A stretch of DNA of 41,565 bases from Bacillota bacterium (GCA_017889705.1 JAGGAB010000031.1:1-41565), one strand, 5' to 3'; shown: positions 23,636-33,503, counted from the first letter of the stretch. The notes: a model not told the origin generated them from the letters alone. Numbers and translations: made by a program.

Positions 23636-25012
23636 CTGAGTACAGAGTGGCAGCAAACAATACAACAACTGCATAAGCGGCGGTGGATTATTTGGGTGCC
23701 GCTGGCGTTAGCCTTTATGACAGCTTACTTTCACCGGACTGCTACCGGGGTAATGGCTGATAGTCTGATGCGGGAGTTTTCGATTACGGCGGCATCAGAG
23801 CTCGGAATTTTGTCGTCGCTTTATTTTTATGTATATGCGGCTATGCAGATGCCGGCAGGCATTCTGATGGACTCTTGCGGGCCGAGGCGCACTGTCAGCG
23901 TCGCCCTGCTAGTTGCCGGAGCTGGCTCTATTATCTTTGGTTTGGCGCAAACCATGACCGGGATATATTTTGGGCGTATTTTGGTTACTATGGGCGTCAG
24001 TGTGATTTATGTTGCGATTGTTAAGATCTATGTTGAATGGTTTCGGCTGCGCGAGTTTGCCACCATGTCAGGCATTATCGTGATTGTGGCCAATGCCGGC
24101 TCACTGTTATCGGCAACGCCGCTGGCTTTTGCCGTAGAGGCGATTGGTTGGCGTTTTTCCTATCTGGCTATTGCCGCCTATACGCTAAGTATGGGAGCGC
24201 TTTGCTGGCTGCTGGTCCGGGATAAGCCTACCGATGTTGGCCTGCCTTCGATAACCGAAGTGGAAAACAGGGAAGGTAACCAAAGTGCAGCAGCACCGTC
24301 AGCGTCTGTCGGGGTAGGAGAAAGCGTTATCCAAGTTCTCAAAAACCCTGATACCTGGTGGCCGTTTTTGGTAGGGTGTTCGGTATATGGGGTGTTTATG
24401 TCTTTTATGGGGATTTGGGGAGTGCCCTATTTCATGCAGATATACGGACTGAGCCGGGTTGAAGCCTCGCAGTATATTATGTTGATGGCGGTCGGCAACA
24501 TGATTGGCGGCTCGGTAATCGGCTTTTCTTCTGATAAGGTAGGTCTTCGGCAAAAGCCCTATACACTGATCACGCTCTTCTTTTTGTGTATGTGGCTGGT
24601 GCTGATCTGTTGGAATGGTGGCAAACCGCCGTTATCGCTCTTATACATTATTAGTTTGGGCTTTGGCATAGGCACTTCGGGAATTACACTGGGAGTAGCC
24701 TGTACCAAGGAGGTCAATGCTCCGCAGGCAGCCGGGGTAGCTGCCGGGCTGGCTAATTCTGCTCCGTTTGTGGGGGCGGCGTTAATGCAACCGGCTTTTG
24801 GCTGGGTACTTGACCGTTATTGGCAGGGTGTTACCGACAATGGGGTACGGATTTATCCGATTGAGGCCTTTCAAAGTGCCTTTTGGTTTTGTGCTGTCAT
24901 ATTGGTGCTCGGATTGTTTTGCAGTTTGAAAATCCGGGAGACCAATTGCTGCAATATTTGGGCAGAAGAGCAGCTAAGTAAAAAGCAGGAAACCCAACTG
25001 CACCATACATAA
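23636..25012 (+). CDS. MFS transporter, probable CTG start
   Basis: This 12-helix carrier has 458 residues from CTG 23636, or 438 from GTG 23696. AGGGGG (23622-23627) is eight bases before the CTG, whereas no ribosome site precedes the GTG. The GTG start would also cut into helix 1 (WIIWVPLALAFMTAYFHR). Motif A reads AGILMDSCGPRRTVS near residue 80. The sequence resembles the anion:cation symporter branch. The substrate is unknown. Confidence 0.85.
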   Translation: MSTEWQQTIQQLHKRRWIIWVPLALAFMTAYFHRTATGVMADSLMREFSITAASELGILSSLYFYVYAAMQMPAGILMDSCGPRRTVSVALLVAGAGSIIFGLAQTMTGIYFGRILVTMGVSVIYVAIVKIYVEWFRLREFATMSGIIVIVANAGSLLSATPLAFAVEAIGWRFSYLAIAAYTLSMGALCWLLVRDKPTDVGLPSITEVENREGNQSAAAPSASVGVGESVIQVLKNPDTWWPFLVGCSVYGVFMSFMGIWGVPYFMQIYGLSRVEASQYIMLMAVGNMIGGSVIGFSSDKVGLRQKPYTLITLFFLCMWLVLICWNGGKPPLSLLYIISLGFGIGTSGITLGVACTKEVNAPQAAGVAAGLANSAPFVGAALMQPAFGWVLDRYWQGVTDNGVRIYPIEAFQSAFWFCAVILVLGLFCSLKIRETNCCNIWAEEQLSKKQETQLHHT

Positions 25013-25018
25013 TATAAA

Positions 25019-25060
25019 TAACTCCTTACGGCAAAATAGTTCCGGGGGAGTTAATTTTGT
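25019..25060 (+). terminator. Terminator of the MFS gene
   Basis: TAACTCC (25019-25025) pairs with GGAGTTA (25047-25053), followed by ATTTTGTTT. Confidence 0.6.
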
Positions 25061-25133
25061 TTGGACAGGCTATAAGTACGACCGGTATCTGGCCTGTATG
25101 TGCGAAATAAGTGGAAAGAAAGGGTGTGAGGCT

Positions 25134-25769
25134 ATGTTTGCGGTGAAGAATCTAATCTATAAAAATATATTGGATATTCCGGCTCTGCTTATTAATAAGC
25201 CAATTACCTGTCTTGTCGGCGCCTCAGGCAGCGGTAAAACCACGCTGCTGCGCATGTTGAACCGCCTGAATGTCCCTGATGCGGGCACAGTTTTTTATCG
25301 GGGGCAGGATATTTCGCAGCTGGATGCGGTAGAATTACGCCGGGAGGTTGTTATGCTGGGGCAGACGCCGGTGATTTACAGCGGCACGATAGAAGATAAT
25401 CTACAAATAGGTTTGCAGTTTTCCCAGAAACCGCCGGCGACAGTTGACGCCATGAAAGAAAGCCTAAAAAAAGTAGAACTCGACAAAGACCTGACTGGCA
25501 GTTGCCATAATCTATCAGGCGGCGAAAAACAGCGCTTGTGTCTTGCACGGGTTATGCTCATGGGAGCAAATGTGTATCTCCTGGATGAACCGTCAGCGGC
25601 CTTAGACAAAGACACCGAGCGTTTTGTCATCGACAATCTGGCAAGGTTTGTACTAGACGAAGCTAAGCAGCTTGTAATGGTTACCCACTCAGAGCAAATT
25701 GCGCAAAGCTTTCCTAATGGCATTATCCGTCTGGAAAATGGGCGTGTTGTGGAGGCCGGTCATGAATAA
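25134..25769 (+). CDS. fetA: ABC transporter ATPase (FetA-like)
   Basis: A 211-residue ATPase from ATG 25134, with GTGAGG just before it; the longer frame to 25098 is less likely. Walker A is GASGSGKTT (29-37), the signature LSGGEKQR (127-134), Walker B VYLLDEP (147-153), and the switch His is in VTHSEQ. It overlaps a UPF0014 permease by 8 bp. This pairing matches FetA/FetB (YbbL/YbbM), reported to export iron and protect against oxidative stress. Confidence 0.85.
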   Translation: MFAVKNLIYKNILDIPALLINKPITCLVGASGSGKTTLLRMLNRLNVPDAGTVFYRGQDISQLDAVELRREVVMLGQTPVIYSGTIEDNLQIGLQFSQKPPATVDAMKESLKKVELDKDLTGSCHNLSGGEKQRLCLARVMLMGANVYLLDEPSAALDKDTERFVIDNLARFVLDEAKQLVMVTHSEQIAQSFPNGIIRLENGRVVEAGHE

Positions 25770-26541
25770 TTCCATTGTGAACTTGTCGGTGTTACAACTG
25801 GCGATTGCTTATGTTTTTATTCTTATCGTGCTGGTGATTTTTAAAACCCGAGGAATTAAACGCGAAAAGCAGATTCTCATTGCATCGACGCGAATGACCA
25901 TCCAACTTACCCTGATGGGATATGTACTGATGTTTGTTCTTGACAATGCCAGCTGGTGGCTGACAGCTACCATGCTTGCTATTATGCTGGCGTTTGCCAT
26001 TTATAGCGCCATGGAAAGGGTAAAAAGTACGGTGTCAAGCGAGCTGCAGCGCATTATCGCAATTGCCATGGTGAGTGGGGCACTGGTTACGCTGGCATTT
26101 TTCATCGTTCTTGTATTACAGGTGGAACCATGGTTTAATCCGCAATATGTCATTCCCATTGCCGGTATGATTGTGGGCAACAGTATGACCGGAATTGCCT
26201 TAGGCGCCAATAAGCTCTGCAGTGACATGGAGGAAAAGCGGGTTATTGTTGAAAATTCGCTTATGCTGGGGGCAACGCCAGCGGCTGCAGCCAAAGAAAT
26301 CGTCAATGATGCTTTTGACAGTGCGCTTTTGCCGACAATGAACAATATGCTGACAATGGGTATTGTTTCACTGCCGGGGATGATGACCGGTCAAATTCTT
26401 TCCGGTACATTTCCGATTACGGCGATTAAATATCAAATCGGAATTATGCTGGCTATTTTGGGCAGTACCGCGCTAACTACGATTGTATTTGTCATGCTTG
26501 GCTATAAGACTTTTTTTACTAAAGATAACTGCCTAAAATAA
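25762..26541 (+). CDS. fetB: UPF0014 permease (FetB-like)
   Basis: A 259-residue membrane protein with about seven helices, from ATG 25762, which has GGAGG eight bases upstream inside the fetA end. Family features are QILIASTRMTIQLTLMGYVL (early), IAGMIVGNSMTGIALGANKL (middle) and SLPGMMTGQILSGTFPITAIKYQI (late). It forms one unit with fetA; coupled translation is indicated by the overlap. Confidence 0.9.
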   Translation: MNNSIVNLSVLQLAIAYVFILIVLVIFKTRGIKREKQILIASTRMTIQLTLMGYVLMFVLDNASWWLTATMLAIMLAFAIYSAMERVKSTVSSELQRIIAIAMVSGALVTLAFFIVLVLQVEPWFNPQYVIPIAGMIVGNSMTGIALGANKLCSDMEEKRVIVENSLMLGATPAAAAKEIVNDAFDSALLPTMNNMLTMGIVSLPGMMTGQILSGTFPITAIKYQIGIMLAILGSTALTTIVFVMLGYKTFFTKDNCLK

Positions 26542-26577
26542 GGCTTCTGGTGGACGCCGACACCAATATATTGTATA

Positions 26578-26643
26578 TTGATTTTTGGAAACTGAAATAC
26601 TATAATAGTTTACAGGTGGGGGATTTTATTCCATTTACCTGTA
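26578..26643 (+). promoter_or_regulatory. Promoter and candidate TetR operator
   Basis: TTGATT (26578-26583), 17 bp, and TATAAT (26601-26606). The inverted repeat TACAGGT (26611-26617) with ACCTGTA (26637-26643) brackets the start of the transcript. Confidence 0.65.
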
Positions 26644-26662
26644 GATGCGAGGGAGGAATACC

Positions 26663-27229
26663 ATGGAAGATATAAAAAACCTTATCCTTGATAAGGCAAC
26701 AGAGCGAATGGACCGTTTCGGTTATAAAAAGACGACAATGGACGAAATTAGCAGAGATTGCAAGATTTCGAAAAAAACAATATACGAACACTTTTTGGAT
26801 AAGGAAGATGTGTTCCGGTGTCTCTTGCTGCGTGAATGTCATAAAACCATCGCGATTCTGTTTGCGCAGATTGGTGAAGTTGCTGATCCGCTTGAACGCC
26901 TGGTGCTGCTTATTAGAAAAGCGGTCGCATATTTTAATCAGGATCACTTTATTACCAGAATACTAAAAGACAATGATTTATTTGTAGCGTTGGCGCATAA
27001 AAAATATCATGAAATTATTGATGAAGAGATTATTGGCATTATTGCCGAAATCATTCGCGAGGGCAAAGAGCAGGGGAAGTTTCGTGATGTTGATGAAAAA
27101 ATAATAGCTTATGCCGGGTTTCGGTTGTTCCAGGCCTTTAGCTATGAACGGACAAAACCACTGCATGAAGACGCAGATTATACCGAAGAACTTGTTGATT
27201 TTATCATCAATGCGATTGTGAAAAAGTAA
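26663..27229 (+). CDS. TetR-family regulator
   Basis: The protein has 188 residues from ATG 26663, with GGGAGG upstream. The longer frame to 26645 has no ribosome site. The helix-turn-helix is YKKTTMDEISRDCKISKKTIYEHFLDKEDVF (residues about 20-50). The C-terminal ligand domain is variable, as usual. It heads an operon with an RND adaptor and RND pump and lies after an inverted repeat, so it very probably represses that operon. The inducer is unknown. Confidence 0.92.
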   Translation: MEDIKNLILDKATERMDRFGYKKTTMDEISRDCKISKKTIYEHFLDKEDVFRCLLLRECHKTIAILFAQIGEVADPLERLVLLIRKAVAYFNQDHFITRILKDNDLFVALAHKKYHEIIDEEIIGIIAEIIREGKEQGKFRDVDEKIIAYAGFRLFQAFSYERTKPLHEDADYTEELVDFIINAIVKK

Positions 27230-27248
27230 TGGTGGAGGAGGGCTTTAT

Positions 27249-28316
27249 TTGCAAAAGTCAGTTGTCGGTTGCATCACAATGTGTATTTTGCTATTATCCC
27301 TAAGTCTTGTCGGTTGCTCAAAAACGGAGACAGCCAAGGAAGAAGTTCCACTTGTTCGTTCCCAAATAATAACACTGGATGCCTCGAACCCAAATGCCAG
27401 CTATTCAGGTGAGGTGCGGGGACGGTATGAGACCCAGCTTGCCTTTCAGGTCAGTGGCAAACTGATTAAACGTAATGTCGAACTGGGCAGTGCCGTTACT
27501 GCCGGGGACGTGTTAATGGAGATCGATCCCAAAGATATTCGCCAAACCGTAAATATTACTTCGGCACAGGTGGCTTCAAGTCAGTCGCAGCTAAGTTTGG
27601 CTGAGATTAATTTGGAACGCTACCGTAAGCTATATGACCAGAATGCCATTAGCCGTGCTCAACTTGATCAATATGAAAATGCTTATCAGGTGGCTCTGGC
27701 GTCCGTCAATCAGGCAGCAGCCCAGTATGCACAAGGGGCCAATCAACTAGGGTATACTTCGCTGGTGGCTGACAGTGACGGTGTTATTGCCGGTGTCACT
27801 GCCGAAGCCGGGCAGGTAGTCAGCGCCGGTCAGTCGGTTATGACATTGGTTAAGGGCGAAGAACGGGAAATTGAGATCAATGTTCCCGAAAATCGGATTG
27901 AAGAAATGCGTAATGCCAATCAGGTCAGTGTTGGGTTTTGGGCCTTGCCTGGTGTTAGTGCAGCAGGCAAAGTTAGAGAGATTTCGCCGGTGGCCGACAA
28001 AGTCACCCGGACTTATAAAGTACGAATCAGCCTTATTAATCCGCCGGCGTCCGTCAAGCTGGGAATGACGGCAAGTGTTGCCGTAGGCAGCGCCGGTAAC
28101 CAGCAAACCGTGTTTATTCCACTGGCCGCAGTCTATCAAACTGGGGATACTCCCCAGGTGTGGATTATCCGCGACGGAGTAGTAAACTTGCGACCGATAA
28201 AAGTGGGAGCCTTTGGCGATAACAAGGTGCAGGTTTTGGAGGGGCTGCAACATGGCGACGTCATTGTTACCGCTGGTGTGCAAAAACTGCGGGAAGGGCA
28301 AAAGGTACGGTTATGA
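27249..28316 (+). CDS. RND efflux adaptor lipoprotein
   Basis: A 355-residue periplasmic adaptor. It starts at TTG 27249 with GGTGGAGGAG before it. The lipobox LVGC places the lipidated Cys at residue 23. A barrel-sandwich hybrid (residues about 60-100 and 160-200, GRYETQLAFQVSGKLIKRNVELG) flanks a helical hairpin, and a beta-barrel follows (EINVPENRIEEMRNAN). It overlaps the pump gene by four bases (ATGA). An outer-membrane channel is not encoded nearby. Confidence 0.92.
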   Translation: MQKSVVGCITMCILLLSLSLVGCSKTETAKEEVPLVRSQIITLDASNPNASYSGEVRGRYETQLAFQVSGKLIKRNVELGSAVTAGDVLMEIDPKDIRQTVNITSAQVASSQSQLSLAEINLERYRKLYDQNAISRAQLDQYENAYQVALASVNQAAAQYAQGANQLGYTSLVADSDGVIAGVTAEAGQVVSAGQSVMTLVKGEEREIEINVPENRIEEMRNANQVSVGFWALPGVSAAGKVREISPVADKVTRTYKVRISLINPPASVKLGMTASVAVGSAGNQQTVFIPLAAVYQTGDTPQVWIIRDGVVNLRPIKVGAFGDNKVQVLEGLQHGDVIVTAGVQKLREGQKVRL

Positions 28317-31300
28317 GCAAGCTCAATTTAACAGAATGGGCGCTTAACCATAAGCAGCTTGTGTATTTTTTCATAGTACTGATTTTTTTTGCGGGAATAC
28401 TTTCTTACCGCCAACTAGGGCGCATGGAAGATCCTGATTATGTGATCCGCCAGATGATTGTGTCGGTCGCCTGGCCGGGAGCAAGCGCCAGGCAGGTAGA
28501 AGAGCAGGTTACCGATAAAATTGAAAAGAAGCTGCAGGATACACCAGGTATCGACTTTCTGAAAAGCTACTCCCGGCCGGGGGAAGCTGTTATCTATGTT
28601 ACGTTAAAAGATACGGTTAAAGAAAAAGATGTCCGGCCTACCTGGCTGGAAGTCCGCAATATGGTTAATGATATCAAAAGCACTTTGCCTCAAGGGGTAG
28701 CCGGACCATATTTTAATGACCGGTTTGATGATGTTTTCGGCAACATTTATGCGCTTACTGCCGAGGGCTACAGCTATGAAGAGATGCGTGAAAAAGCCGA
28801 AGAAATCCGCAGAATTCTGTTAGGAATCAATAATGTCAGCAAAGTGGAACTCGTTGGCGTTCAGGCTGAAAAAATTTATGTTGAGGTGGAAAGCAGCAAG
28901 CTGGCCGGTTTGGGCATTGACCCTGCCGTTATTATTGCTGCCGTTAAGGCGCAAAGTGCTATGACGGCCTCCGGCATGGTGGAAACAGCCTCTGATAATG
29001 TGTATTTGCGGGTGTCCGGGGTGTTCGAAAATGTGGAAGGGCTGCGTAACCTACCCATCCGCGTTAATGAACGCACCTTCCGGCTTGGCGATATTGCCAG
29101 GATTGAGCGCGGGTATGTTGATCCCCTGGACCCCAAAATGTATTTTAACGGCATGCCGGCTATCGGCATTGCCCTCTCCATGGAAAAGGGCGGTAATATT
29201 CTTACCCTGGGGTCAGATCTTGAGAAAAATATTGCTCTGATAAAAAAGGATTTGCCGCTGGGTATGGAAATCGGCCAAGTATCCAATCAACCTAGGGTAG
29301 TTAAGGAATCGATCGCCGATTTTGTTAAATCACTGTGGGAAGCCATCATCATTGTATTGGCGGTTAGTTTTCTCAGTCTGGGGTTTCGCTCAGGCTTTGT
29401 TGTAGCGCTCTGCATCCCTTTGGTTATTGCCGGCATCTTTGCCGGGATGAAGATGGGCGGTATTGATCTACATAAAGTATCACTGGGAGCGTTGATTATG
29501 GCGCTAGGTTTACTAGTGGATGACGCTATTATTTCAGTGGAAATGATGACAGTAAAACTGGAGCAGGGCTGGGGCCGGTTTGAAGCTGCCTGCTATGCAT
29601 ATACGGCTACTGCTTTTCCTATGCTTACAGGCACGCTGATTACCTGCGCCGGCTTTATTCCTATCGGCTTTTCTCAAGGTTCAGCCGCCGAGTTCACCAG
29701 CAGTCTTTTTCCGGTTATGACCATGGCGCTATTGATTTCCTGGCTGGTATCGGTTGTTGTCACGCCGCTGCTGGGGTACAAATTAATCCAGCCTAAACCT
29801 GCAGCGGAAGGGCATAATTTGTATGACACCAGGTTTTACCGGCTATTTCGCCAAGTGCTTGTTTGGTGCCTAAATAACCGGAAACTGGTGTTAAGTATAA
29901 CTATCGCCTGCTTTTTCAGCTCGATATTCCTTCTTAAGTTTGTTCAGCAAGAATTTTTCCCGCCCTCAGTACGTCCTGAACTTATTATCGATATGACTTT
30001 GCAGGAAGGCTCCACAATTGCGGCTGCTGACGAGGAAGCGCAAAAGTTGGCTGCCAATCTTACCGATGATCCTGATATTGAAAACTACAGCTATTATGTT
30101 GGCAAGGGAGCACCACGGTTTATTTTGACGATTGAGCCTAAATTACCGGCTGATAATTTTGTTCAGTTTGTTATTGTCGCCAAAGATTTGAAGGCCCGTC
30201 AAGCCCTGCAAAAGAAAATCACCCAGCTATTGGCCGACAATTTTGAACGCGTGCGAGGCAATGTCACCCTAATTCAGACAGGGCCACCTTCACCGTATCC
30301 GGTTATGCTCAGGGTTTCGGGGTATGATCATGCCAAAGTGCGCGCGCTGGCCGGACAGGTCGCCGACAGCATGGCTAATAATGCTATGCTGAAAAACATT
30401 AATTTTGACTGGAATGAAAAAAATAAAGTTATGCATTTGGCGGTTGATCAGGACAAGGCCCGAATGCTGGGAATCACAAGTCAGGGGTTGGCGCAGGACC
30501 TACAGACTCAATTATCCGGGGCGGCTATTGGAGAATATTATGAGCAAGATAAAACAGTAGGCATTGTCTTTCGGATTGATGCGCAAAACCGTAAGAACCT
30601 GGCTGGTATTAAAGATCTGCCGGTACATATTGGCAGCGGAAAATTTGTGCCGCTGGAACAGATCGCCAAAATCAGCTATGAAGCTGAGGACGGACTGATA
30701 TGGCGCTATGGCCTGAAACCGACAATTACGGTACAGTCCGAGGTGGTTGCCGGAGTAACAGGCAATGATGCTACAAAAAAAGTGTATGATAATTTAAAAT
30801 CATTGCGTGATAGTCTGCCGCCCGGTTATAATATTGAGGTCGGTGGTTCAGCAGAAAAAGGTGACGAGTCGATTGACTTTTTGCTCAAAACTGTCCCGAT
30901 AATGATTATGGTTATTGTCATTCTGCTGATGTTGCAATTGCAAAAGGTCTCATTAATGGTGCTGACCATTCTAACAGCGCCGCTGGGCATTATTGGGGTC
31001 TCGCTGGCCCTATTGGTAACGCTGCGGCCGCTGGGGTTTGTCGCTGAACTGGGGATATTGTCCCTTGGCGGCATGATTATCCGTAACTCGGTTATTCTTA
31101 TTGACCAGATCGAGCAACATATTAAAGCCGGTGAGACACCCTGGGACGCTATCATCAATTCGGCTGTGCTGAGGTTTCGGCCGATTATGCTGACAGCCTT
31201 GGCGGCGATACTGGGTATGCTGCCGCTGGTTCCCAGCACGTTTTGGGGGCCGATGGCTGTGGCTATCAGCGGTGGGTTGCTCGGTGCGACAGTCCTTACC

Positions 31301-31351
31301 TTATTAGCATTGCCAACAATGTATGCGGTATGGTTTAAGGTAAAATCGTAG
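28313..31351 (+). CDS. RND-family efflux pump (AcrB-like)
   Basis: A 1012-residue inner-membrane transporter with 12 helices and two large periplasmic loops. It shows QVEEQVTDKIEKKLQ in the first porter region and GLLVDDAIISVEMM in the fourth helix region, where the two Asp carry protons in HAE1-type pumps. The C-terminal half repeats the layout (LGGMIIRNSVILIDQIEQH). The presence of an RND pump and adaptor supports a two-membrane cell. Multidrug or solvent efflux is the likely role; the substrate cannot be set. Confidence 0.95.
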   Translation: MSKLNLTEWALNHKQLVYFFIVLIFFAGILSYRQLGRMEDPDYVIRQMIVSVAWPGASARQVEEQVTDKIEKKLQDTPGIDFLKSYSRPGEAVIYVTLKDTVKEKDVRPTWLEVRNMVNDIKSTLPQGVAGPYFNDRFDDVFGNIYALTAEGYSYEEMREKAEEIRRILLGINNVSKVELVGVQAEKIYVEVESSKLAGLGIDPAVIIAAVKAQSAMTASGMVETASDNVYLRVSGVFENVEGLRNLPIRVNERTFRLGDIARIERGYVDPLDPKMYFNGMPAIGIALSMEKGGNILTLGSDLEKNIALIKKDLPLGMEIGQVSNQPRVVKESIADFVKSLWEAIIIVLAVSFLSLGFRSGFVVALCIPLVIAGIFAGMKMGGIDLHKVSLGALIMALGLLVDDAIISVEMMTVKLEQGWGRFEAACYAYTATAFPMLTGTLITCAGFIPIGFSQGSAAEFTSSLFPVMTMALLISWLVSVVVTPLLGYKLIQPKPAAEGHNLYDTRFYRLFRQVLVWCLNNRKLVLSITIACFFSSIFLLKFVQQEFFPPSVRPELIIDMTLQEGSTIAAADEEAQKLAANLTDDPDIENYSYYVGKGAPRFILTIEPKLPADNFVQFVIVAKDLKARQALQKKITQLLADNFERVRGNVTLIQTGPPSPYPVMLRVSGYDHAKVRALAGQVADSMANNAMLKNINFDWNEKNKVMHLAVDQDKARMLGITSQGLAQDLQTQLSGAAIGEYYEQDKTVGIVFRIDAQNRKNLAGIKDLPVHIGSGKFVPLEQIAKISYEAEDGLIWRYGLKPTITVQSEVVAGVTGNDATKKVYDNLKSLRDSLPPGYNIEVGGSAEKGDESIDFLLKTVPIMIMVIVILLMLQLQKVSLMVLTILTAPLGIIGVSLALLVTLRPLGFVAELGILSLGGMIIRNSVILIDQIEQHIKAGETPWDAIINSAVLRFRPIMLTALAAILGMLPLVPSTFWGPMAVAISGGLLGATVLTLLALPTMYAVWFKVKS

Positions 31352-31381
31352 TAAAGTAGTATGTGTAAAAGGGGGAGAAGC

Positions 31382-32737
31382 ATGAAGACTGGCAATGAAG
31401 AACAACATTTTCAGCGAGGTTTAAAAAACCGCCATATTCAGATGATTGCTTTAGGAGGTGCGATTGGCACCGGTTTGTTTTATGGTTCGGCTTCAGTAGT
31501 CAAAATGGCCGGTCCGGCTATTACATTGTCTTATCTAATTGGCGGTATTGTTATCTTTTTCATTATGCGGGCATTAGGTGAAATGGCTGTTGCTCATCCG
31601 GTATCTGGGTCTTTTAGTCAGTATGCGTATCAGTACTGGGGTGATTTGCCAGGCTTTATTGCCGGCTGGAATTATTGGTTTAACTATGTGGTTGTGGGCA
31701 TGGCCGAATTATCGGTTATCGGCACTTATATCAATTACTGGCTGCCAGATATTCCGACCTGGGTTTCGGCGCTGGTGTGTCTCGTGGTAGTAACCCTAAT
31801 TAATGTTATCAATGTCAAAGCCTATGGGGAGTTTGAGTTCTGGTTTGCTATTATTAAGGTTCTTGCCATTATTGGCATGATTATTTTTGGCATAGCTATG
31901 ATTGTTTTCGGTGTTGGCAATAATGGACAACCGGTTGGCTTAAGCAATTTGTGGAGTCATGGCGGCTTTTTCCCAGTAGGCATATATGGTGTTGTCATGT
32001 CCTTGGTGCTGGTTATGTTTTCTTTTGGCGGGGTTGAGCTTGTGGGGATTACTGCCGGTGAAGCAAAAAATCCTGAGAAAACCATACCCAAGGCTGTTAA
32101 TCAAGTTGTCTGGCGGATATTACTGTTCTATGTCGGTGCGATGACTGTTATCCTTGCAATATTCCCCTGGAATCAGATGGGGACAACAGGCAGTCCGTTT
32201 GTTCAGATATTTTCCCATGTAGGTATTCCTTCTGCTGCCCACCTGCTGAACTTTGTTGTGCTTACTGCCGCTTTATCGGCGTATAACAGCGCTTTGTACA
32301 GCAATGGCAGGATGCTCTTTGGTTTGGCGCAGCAAGGCAATGCTCCCAAGTTTTTCGGCAAACTGAATTCTGCCGGCGCGCCGGTTAATGCGGTGTTGGT
32401 TTCTTCAGGCTTTACCTTAATTACAGTATTAATAAGCTACTTGAATCCAGAAAAGGTTTTCATGTATTTTATGGCGCTGGCAACCATCTCGATCATCATT
32501 AACTGGGCGGCCATCGTAATTGTGCAGCTCAAGTTCCGAAAATATCAGGATCAGGCTAAGCAGAAGGTATTGTTTAAAATGCCGCTGTATCCGATCGCCT
32601 CGTATTTTTGCTTGGCATTTTTGGCCTTAGTTGTTGTTATTATGGCCTTTATGCCTGATATGCGCTATTCCTTGTATGTTGCTCCTGTGTGGCTGCTTGG
32701 TCTGTATTTTGCTCATAAATTCAAGGCTAAGGCATAG
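31382..32737 (+). CDS. Amino acid permease, APC superfamily (AAT type)
   Basis: The protein has 451 residues and about 12 helices, from ATG 31382 with AAGGGGGAG upstream. It shows HIQMIALGGAIGTGLFYGS in the first helix and GEMAVAHPVSGSFSQYA after it, the AAT-family hallmarks seen in GabP, ProY and related carriers. It lies 30 bp after the RND gene with no terminator between, so it may be read through from that operon. The substrate is not determined. Confidence 0.92.
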   Translation: MKTGNEEQHFQRGLKNRHIQMIALGGAIGTGLFYGSASVVKMAGPAITLSYLIGGIVIFFIMRALGEMAVAHPVSGSFSQYAYQYWGDLPGFIAGWNYWFNYVVVGMAELSVIGTYINYWLPDIPTWVSALVCLVVVTLINVINVKAYGEFEFWFAIIKVLAIIGMIIFGIAMIVFGVGNNGQPVGLSNLWSHGGFFPVGIYGVVMSLVLVMFSFGGVELVGITAGEAKNPEKTIPKAVNQVVWRILLFYVGAMTVILAIFPWNQMGTTGSPFVQIFSHVGIPSAAHLLNFVVLTAALSAYNSALYSNGRMLFGLAQQGNAPKFFGKLNSAGAPVNAVLVSSGFTLITVLISYLNPEKVFMYFMALATISIIINWAAIVIVQLKFRKYQDQAKQKVLFKMPLYPIASYFCLAFLALVVVIMAFMPDMRYSLYVAPVWLLGLYFAHKFKAKA

Positions 32738-32793
32738 TAGACTCAGGCGCCATGTATGCATAGTATGACAACGATTTGGACATAATTAAAAAT

Positions 32794-32857
32794 GGAGTGC
32801 GCAACTCCCTAAGCCAGAGTGACCACTAAAGGTGGAGCTCTGGCTTAATATTTTTTT
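32794..32857 (+). terminator. Tandem hairpins after permease
   Basis: GGAGT/ACTCC (32794-32808) is followed by TAAGCCAGAG (32810-32819) with CTCTGGCTTA (32838-32847), which encloses CCAC/GGTGG. A run of seven T follows. Confidence 0.9.
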
Positions 32858-32910
32858 AATATTTGTGGTCGATAGTAGGGGTGAAATTAAGACTGAAGGG
32901 TGTGATACTA

Positions 32911-33297
32911 ATGTCAAGCGTATCAAGCGTTACTTCATATACCACCTCAGCGTTGCTTTCATCTGTTTCCTCCTCTGATACTGCGGGCACCGATTCAGCG
33001 GAAACTACGACTGACAGCGCAGCAACCACAGAGACTGCTGCCGACACCACTACTACTAGCGATACCGAAGCGTATTCGGTAGAGATTAGCTCAAATTTAA
33101 TTAAGTCAGCCATACTTAATACATATATTCCACAGCTTTTGGAGTCATGGCAGGATGATACTATCACCAATGCTGTTTCGTACGATTTCTACACCAGTTT
33201 ATCAACAAGCGCCTTAAACTATGTAATTGACTCTAATACTGATTCCTCAGCAGAAGAGTCAGATTCCACGACAAGTACGGTAGATATTTCTGTATAA
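32911..33297 (+). CDS. Ser/Thr/Asp-rich protein of unknown function
   Basis: The protein has 128 residues from ATG 32911 (GAAGGG upstream); a longer frame to 32863 has no site. Residues 1-60 and the last 25 are almost all Ser, Thr, Ala, Asp and Glu. The middle (62-105) holds a more ordinary helix (SNLIKSAILNTYIPQLLESW). There is no signal peptide and only one Trp. The composition is unusual for a cytoplasmic protein and might suit a secreted or surface linker, but export is not shown. A terminator follows, so it is a single-gene unit. Confidence 0.6.
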   Translation: MSSVSSVTSYTTSALLSSVSSSDTAGTDSAETTTDSAATTETAADTTTTSDTEAYSVEISSNLIKSAILNTYIPQLLESWQDDTITNAVSYDFYTSLSTSALNYVIDSNTDSSAEESDSTTSTVDISV

Positions 33298-33321
33298 AAA
33301 CAATAAAGCTCATAAGACTGG

Positions 33322-33355
33322 AGGCCCGCCTGATTTTTTAGGCGGGTCTTTCTTT
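33322..33355 (+). terminator. Terminator of the Ser/Thr-rich gene
   Basis: CCCGCCT (33325-33331) pairs with AGGCGGG (33340-33346), extended by outer pairs, then TCTTTCTTT. Confidence 0.85.
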
Positions 33356-33503
33356 GGGCATTGTGACATGTTTAACCGCTCTGCCGGCCGGTTTGGTTAG
33401 CTGCATATCAATTGCACAATACCCGGCTATACGGTACAATGTTTAATGTAAGTGCCGTCAGGAAATGTGTTGGCACGCAATAACATTTATACAGGTAAGA
33501 GAA

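Noticed and set aside
27747..28301. 184-codon minus-strand frame
   Set aside because: It is opposite the RND adaptor and has no supporting start signal.
30826..31395. 189-codon minus-strand frame
   Set aside because: It is opposite the end of the RND pump.
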